The position numbers and the translations under genes were made by a program. DNA of 64,000 nucleotides from positions 1-64,000 of the forward strand of contig JACPPG010000035.1 in the NCBI GenBank assembly GCA_016191115.1. Direction: 5' to 3'. Below, piece by piece: positions 60,043-64,000 of this stretch. Below the pieces are notes generated by a model that did no database searches, was not told where the DNA came from, and was given only the letters and a program-made list of their open reading frames with translations. The stretch's first letter is position 1; each line of letters opens with the position of its first letter. Origin of the DNA: Planctomycetia bacterium (GTDB taxonomy: Bacteria > Planctomycetota > Planctomycetia > Pirellulales > JACPPG01).

Positions 60043-60955
60043 GCACCGCTCGCTCGATCACCTGCGCGCACGTGGGCACCGCGAACCCGCACAATCGCGG
60101 CAGCCGCTCGCAGACTAGAAAATCGTCCGGCCCGCGCGGCGCCCGGCGGTCCGGCGCCGGTTCGTGTTGGGGGAGCACCAGGTCCGGCGAGACGCCAAGC
60201 GCCTTCGCCAGCGCCCGCGCCATTTCGTAGCGAGACATCTTATCCGATGCACCGGCATGAAACACGCCCGACGCCTCCTTGGACCGCACCACGTCCAGGA
60301 GGACCCGGCCCAACGTCGCCGCGTCAATCGGGTTGCGGAATTCGAACGTGGCGCCCTGGACGGTTCGGCCCGCTCGCAGCGTCTCGGCCAGCTTGTTCAG
60401 GTATGAATTCGTGCCGGCGACCGGTGCGAAGCCCAGCACCTGCGAGGGACGCACGACCGCGGCGGAGGCGGGCAGGATTTCTTGAATCGACGCTTCGGCG
60501 CGGGCCTTCGTGCGGCCGTAGTGGTTGATCGGCGTCGGCGGATCGTCCTCGCGGTAGGCATGCTTCGTGCCGTCGAACACGGCGTCGCTGGACGTGAACA
60601 CGAGCCGTGCGCCGCACTCGCGGCACTCGCGCGCGACGTGGACCGGACCCTCGTGGTTGACTTCGTTGGCCAGGTCTGGCTCGCGTTCGCAGCGATCGAT
60701 GTCGGCGATCGCCGCCGTCAGGACGACAAACTCCGGCCGCGCTTCGTCGAACGCGGCCCGCACGCTGGCGGACTGCGTGATGTCGATGGCAACACGCGCC
60801 GGTGAGGCGATCGTTGATTCTGCGGCAGAACCAACGGCCCTCGGCCGCCGCGCGCCCTCGACCACGTCGAACTCATCGCGTGCCAACCGCGCTACCCACG
60901 AGCCGACGAAGCCCCCCGCGCCGATCACCAAGAGTCGCGGTCGTGGGTCAGGCAT
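60029..60955 (-). CDS. RmlD-like NAD-dependent sugar-nucleotide reductase/epimerase
   Basis: 308 residues from the ATG at 60955. The Rossmann start is 'LLVIGAGGFVGSWVARLARD', and the conserved 'FVVLTAAIADIDRCEREPDL' and 'VNHEGPVHVARECRECGARL' are followed by 'FTSSDAVFDGTKHAYREDDP' and the catalytic YxxxK in 'INHYGRTKARAE'. This is the RmlD (dTDP-4-dehydrorhamnose reductase-like) branch of the extended SDRs. Its product could feed the aminotransferase that follows. The exact nucleotide sugar is unknown. Confidence 0.88.
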   Translation of the reverse strand: MPDPRPRLLVIGAGGFVGSWVARLARDEFDVVEGARRPRAVGSAAESTIASPARVAIDITQSASVRAAFDEARPEFVVLTAAIADIDRCEREPDLANEVNHEGPVHVARECRECGARLVFTSSDAVFDGTKHAYREDDPPTPINHYGRTKARAEASIQEILPASAAVVRPSQVLGFAPVAGTNSYLNKLAETLRAGRTVQGATFEFRNPIDAATLGRVLLDVVRSKEASGVFHAGASDKMSRYEMARALAKALGVSPDLVLPQHEPAPDRRAPRGPDDFLVCERLPRLCGFAVPTCAQVIERAVHGTA

Positions 60956-60993
60956 GCTTTGATTCCGTGGAGACGTTCGGCGCCGCCTATCGA

Positions 60994-62547
60994 TCACTCG
61001 CCGTGGGATCCAGCCGCGCCGTCGCTGGCTTCAATCGCTCGCCACAGCTTGAGCGGATGGTCGGTCTGAATCAGGTCGATGCCCCAGTCAATCGCCTGGC
61101 GATAGGCGTCGACGCCGATGCCGCTGGGGGCGTCGGAGAAAACGCGAATCGAGCGGGCGTGACAATGGTCGATGTAATCCTTGGAGAGGGCCCGCCACGG
61201 TGTGTCGACTGCATACGGCGCAAGCCGCTCGGCGAGCGTGTCCACGGCCGCGGTCGAGCCCGCGGGCGGCAAGTGGCGGATGCGCGGATTGATGGCTTTC
61301 AGCTTTTCGAGATAGGCCGGGCTCTGATAGACGACCGTCCGCTCCACCAGGCCATGCCGCGAAACGGCCTCGGCGAGTGCTTCGGGCGTGATGTCCTTGG
61401 CGTCGAAATAGAGACCCATCGAAGGCGGGAACTTTGACAGGTATTCCGTTAATTCCGGAACATTTGCGTGGGCGAACGGCTGGCCGAACCAACGCCCGGC
61501 GTCAAGCTTGAGAACCGCTTGCGAGGTGGCCTGTCGAATCGCTCCGCGGCCGGTCGTAGTGCGGTCGAGATTGCCGTCGTGCAAGAGAAAGAAGCCGCCG
61601 TCCTTGGTGGTGCGGACATCGATCTCGACGTAGTCGGCGTGCAGTCGGGCCGCCTTTGCCAGGGATTGCAGAGTATTCTCCGGCGCATAGCGCGAAGCGC
61701 CGCGGTGTGCCGCGTATTGCACGTGCGGGCGCTTCACGCGCTTGGCGATCGCGTGAACGACGAACTCCTCCGGCACTTCCGTGCGCACCATGTCGGCGCC
61801 GGCGGCGATCAGGCTGTCCCATCTCTCAGGTCCATCGCGCGGTCCGCACGCGTCGGCAACCACGGCCACGCCCAGGGTGTGGAAATCGCGACAGACGTCG
61901 GCCGTCGCTTGAACGGCGGCCACGTTCACCGCGGCCGGCTTGGCGTCCTCTTTCCAGAACTTGACCGGCGCCTCGGGCGACCAGGATTCGAGCGTCGCCA
62001 GCCCGCCGGCCGCACGTTGGCGGACGCTCGCGAGCACTTTCGGCTCGCCCGCGACCAACACGCGATCTCCGAGCGACGCTTCGCCGAGCTCACGAACGAA
62101 TCTTTGTGGGTCGACGTCCCGGCAAGCCACGATCAGGCCGATCTTGTCCTTGACGGCGGACAGGCATTCGGGCAACGTCATGATCCGCTCCCCGGCGAAT
62201 CTCGGCGCAAAGCCAACCCCCAAGTCGACGGCCTGCAATTCGGCGAGGGTGTAGCTGGTCAGCAGCCGGCCGCCCGGCGAGGCGCCATCCAGTTGAGCGG
62301 CATCAAAGACGATATGGCGGCCATCTTTGGTGCGCCGCACCTCGACTTCGAGCCACTCGAGCCCGTCCTCGATCGCCATCTGGATCGGTCGGACCGTATT
62401 GGAGGGGGCCTGCTGCGTGTAGCCGCCGGGTACAACGACGCGGGCCCGCCCCGGCGGGGCAAAAAGCCCGCCCGCATCCGGCGCGGCCACGGCGCTCGTC
62501 GCCAACAGCGTGAAAACCATGCTGGTCAGGGCGAATATACTGAGCAT
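60994..62547 (-). CDS. Exported glycerophosphodiester phosphodiesterase with a dead first domain
   Basis: 517 residues from the ATG at 62547. Signal peptide 'MLSIFALTSMVFTLLATSAV' cleaves near AAPDAG. Two GDPD domains follow in tandem. The second (about 275-505) has the complete site: 'AAHRGASRYAPENTLQSLAK' (His281, Arg282), E308 and D310 in 'DYVEIDVRTTKDG', and 'LLHDGNLDRTTTG' (His323, Asp324). The first (about 36-265) keeps the outline ('APSNTVRPIQMAIEDG', 'LEVEVRRTKDG') but has GG in place of HR and FDAA in place of LHDG, so it is probably catalytically dead. It would cleave glycerophosphodiesters outside the cytoplasm. First gene of the sugar operon; 38 bp upstream of the reductase. Confidence 0.9.
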   Translation of the reverse strand: MLSIFALTSMVFTLLATSAVAAPDAGGLFAPPGRARVVVPGGYTQQAPSNTVRPIQMAIEDGLEWLEVEVRRTKDGRHIVFDAAQLDGASPGGRLLTSYTLAELQAVDLGVGFAPRFAGERIMTLPECLSAVKDKIGLIVACRDVDPQRFVRELGEASLGDRVLVAGEPKVLASVRQRAAGGLATLESWSPEAPVKFWKEDAKPAAVNVAAVQATADVCRDFHTLGVAVVADACGPRDGPERWDSLIAAGADMVRTEVPEEFVVHAIAKRVKRPHVQYAAHRGASRYAPENTLQSLAKAARLHADYVEIDVRTTKDGGFFLLHDGNLDRTTTGRGAIRQATSQAVLKLDAGRWFGQPFAHANVPELTEYLSKFPPSMGLYFDAKDITPEALAEAVSRHGLVERTVVYQSPAYLEKLKAINPRIRHLPPAGSTAAVDTLAERLAPYAVDTPWRALSKDYIDHCHARSIRVFSDAPSGIGVDAYRQAIDWGIDLIQTDHPLKLWRAIEASDGAAGSHGE

Positions 62548-62647
62548 CGGCCAACTAGCGCGCGGAGGTGGGCAACGAGATGCAACCGGGGCAATAGCCC
62601 GAACATAAGAGCGACCCGAGCGCGGGTCAACCGGCTCGGCGCATAGA

Positions 62648-62684
62648 AAGGCCGCCCGATGCGCATCGCATCCCGGGCGGCCTT
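62648..62684 (-). terminator. Hairpin downstream of the Cys/Met-rich gene
   Basis: Perfect 11-bp inverted repeat AAGGCCGCCCG (62648-62658) and CGGGCGGCCTT (62674-62684), 15-nt loop, beginning about 33 bp past the 62718-63182 stop on the minus strand. Its position and stability fit a terminator for that gene; no long U-run is seen. Confidence 0.7.
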
Positions 62685-62717
62685 GCACCGGTCAATCGTA
62701 GGGCCCAGCGTCGTGCG

Positions 62718-63182
62718 TTAGCACTTGCCGCAGCAGCAGGGCATGTTGTTGAAGCACACGCAGCACGAGCAGCCGGCTTCCATGCACTTCGTCATGCAAT
62801 CGCAGCAGGCCTGAACCATCTCGCAGCAGGCCTTGTCGCCGCTGGTGCACGTGATCGTGCAGCCGTCCTTGGTCATGTCGCACTTGCAGGTGCACATGGC
62901 CATGTTGCACTGGCACATGACCATGCCGTTCATCATCGCGCAGCAACTGCACATGCCCTCGCACATCATGCGGACCATGTTCTGCAACATGGCGCACGAC
63001 ATCTCGTCGTCGCACTTGCAGTGGATTTTCATGCCGCCCGAGCACTTTTCCATCTTCATCGTGCAACGCGGCACCATGCACGCGCCCATGCTGGGCATGG
63101 ACATACTGGGGGCGGGCATGGACGAGCCCATCGTCCCCATCGGGTTCATCATGCCGCGATCCATCATCATCATGCTGGACAT
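62718..63182 (-). CDS. Extreme Cys/Met-rich small protein, possible metal-binding
   Basis: 154 residues from the ATG at 63182, with AAGGAGG upstream at good spacing. By hand count there are 34 Met and 31 Cys, so 42% of the chain. The N-terminal about 35 are Met/Ser/Gly/Pro (MSSMMMMDRGMMNPMGTMGS). From residue 35 on Cys dominate, in C-x-C, C-C and C-x-x-C spacings ('CCEMVQACCDCMTKCMEAGC', 'CVCFNNMPCCCGKC'). No signal peptide is seen. Soft sulfur ligands in this number suggest Cu(I), Zn or another soft-metal storage role, as in copper storage proteins; this is inference. It is separated from the sugar operon by a hairpin. Confidence 0.82.
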   Translation of the reverse strand: MSSMMMMDRGMMNPMGTMGSSMPAPSMSMPSMGACMVPRCTMKMEKCSGGMKIHCKCDDEMSCAMLQNMVRMMCEGMCSCCAMMNGMVMCQCNMAMCTCKCDMTKDGCTITCTSGDKACCEMVQACCDCMTKCMEAGCSCCVCFNNMPCCCGKC

Positions 63183-63682
63183 CGATTCCGTCCTCCTTGT
63201 TGCCAAGCTGGCCGCGACTCAAGCACTGCCGTGCAAGCTGGAAAAGTCGCAGCGATCGTCAGCGTCGGCTGTGAGTTATGGCCTACCTCCAGGAAGTTTC
63301 CGGTCGGCAAGCGTCCTTGGATCCCAGGCCTCCCGCACTCGGGTCAGCGAACTATCCACCCAATCTAGCGATCGCCTCCAAAGTTGCAAGTCCTTTTGCA
63401 CCAATCAGTTGTATCATCACAAAGCGCATCGCCTAGCTGACCTATCTGCTAGCGTCACACGGTGGGAATCGAAGCGCCGTTTAACGCTAATCGCGCATTC
63501 AACCTGGCTTAAAGCGCTGCGCCCAACGCAGTTTTCCTATCTGTCCGATTCTGACGGTTGAATTGCTTAATCCGACTTCCGCGTGCCGTCCGATACGGCT
63601 TACAGCCCCCTCCTGCCGCGCGCCACCTCCGCGCCCCGCCCATACGCCTCGATCACCGTTCTCCCCAGAATTTCGCACTCCC
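63183..63682. other. 500-bp divergent intergenic region
   Basis: Between the divergent Cys/Met-rich gene and the cysteine synthase gene. AT content rises from about 63400 to 63560. I see no gene, RNA, or strong repeat. The promoters of both genes, possibly metal- or sulfur-regulated, should lie here. Confidence 0.4.
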
Positions 63683-64000
63683 ATGGCCGCAAAGCGCACC
63701 CAACAACTGTTGAGCCTGATCGGCAACACGCCCCTTCTGAGAATCTCCTCACTCGACACCGGCTGCTGCGAGTTGCTCGTCAAGCTCGAGTCGCAGAATC
63801 CCGGCGGATCGATCAAGGATCGCATCGGGCGATCGATGATTGAAGCCGCCGAACGCGCTGGTCATGTGGGCCCCGGCTCCACGCTCGTGGAAGCGACGGC
63901 CGGAAACACGGGACTGGGGCTGGCGCTTGTGGCTGCGCAGAAGGGGTACCGCCTCATCCTCGTCATCCCCGACAAGATGAGCCAGGAGAAGGTGTTCCAC
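63683..64000 (+). CDS. Cysteine synthase family enzyme (5' part, runs off the window)
   Basis: The first 106 codons of a PLP beta-family enzyme. MAAKRTQQLLSLIGNTPLLR is the standard opening of O-acetylserine sulfhydrylase and cystathionine beta-synthase. The PLP Lys is in 'SQNPGGSIKDRIGRSM', and the Thr/Ser-rich loop 'LVEATAGNTGLGLALVAAQ' binds substrate. It would make cysteine from O-acetylserine and sulfide, or cystathionine. The 3' end is outside the window, so CysK and CBS cannot be told apart. The nearest neighbour is the Cys/Met-rich protein. Confidence 0.9.
   Translation, partial: MAAKRTQQLLSLIGNTPLLRISSLDTGCCELLVKLESQNPGGSIKDRIGRSMIEAAERAGHVGPGSTLVEATAGNTGLGLALVAAQKGYRLILVIPDKMSQEKVFH

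Noticed and set aside
1..64000. tRNA and rRNA genes
   Set aside because: No cloverleaf-type or ribosomal RNA sequence was recognised on either strand by eye; a covariance-model scan was not possible here.

Overview
The window looks like chromosomal DNA of a planctomycete, most likely of the Pirellulales/Lacipirellulaceae type. The inference rests on gene families rather than on any marker gene. There are DUF1549/DUF1553 and DUF1501 proteins, a DUF1559 prepilin-like protein, an FTLVEL prepilin leader, a sulfatase with a CxPxR site, several PEP-CTERM and dockerin-type exported proteins, an 'LESRTLLA' signal motif, a sigma/FecR pair and a Ser/Thr kinase beside a sigma factor. Base composition is high GC, so long open frames opposite real genes are common and were ignored.

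Layout. 0.25-2.4 kb: recJ and rpmG (a 55-codon gene). 2.8-9.7 kb: a five-gene plus-strand run (cyclase-repeat protein, DUF1549/1553, a broken alpha/beta hydrolase, DUF1501, an EF-hand lipoprotein). 9.8-14.7 kb: divergent secreted haem peroxidase and hybrid histidine kinase. 14.8-18.9 kb: TPR protein, Ku, methyltransferase, sulfatase. 18.9-29.3 kb: exported and surface proteins (SGNH hydrolase with dockerin and PEP-CTERM, leucine-rich lipoprotein, DUF1559, dockerin protein, a sigma/FecR/PEP-CTERM cluster, another PEP-CTERM protein). 29.8-39 kb: Tat-exported protein, haem-sensor Ser/Thr kinase overlapping a sigma factor, a frameshifted papain-like pseudogene, a propeller-type PEP-CTERM protein, an isolated Flp pilin and a GT-C-type membrane protein. 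39-44.4 kb: DUF1992, APH-fold kinase, HpcH/HpaI aldolase with mtnA, a small unknown, and a PIG-L deacetylase. 44.7-57.3 kb: DsbD, an AbiEi-like/nucleotidyltransferase pair, purM, cytochrome c, glgX, TadG-like protein, EamA transporter. 57.4-62.5 kb: a tightly packed operon of GDPD, SDR reductase, DegT aminotransferase and arabinokinase-like GHMP kinase. 62.7-64 kb: an extreme Cys/Met-rich protein and the start of a cysteine synthase gene.

The most striking non-genic feature is a dense set of short palindromic elements. Family A (about 157 bp, eight copies) and family B (122-124 bp, two copies) differ in sequence. They share CAGG...CCTG ends, an internal arm motif (GGCAC in one arm, GGCTC in the other, with the same two A/T differences in both families) and, where intact, 10-bp target duplications. 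They look like non-autonomous transposable elements (MITEs) moved by one unseen transposase. One family B copy has inserted in frame into the signal-peptide region of a secreted hydrolase, and a family A copy supplies the 5' end of a receptor kinase gene. Further palindromic repeats of other families occupy many of the remaining intergenic gaps.

All calls come from reading the sequence by eye. No database search, folding or composition calculation was run.
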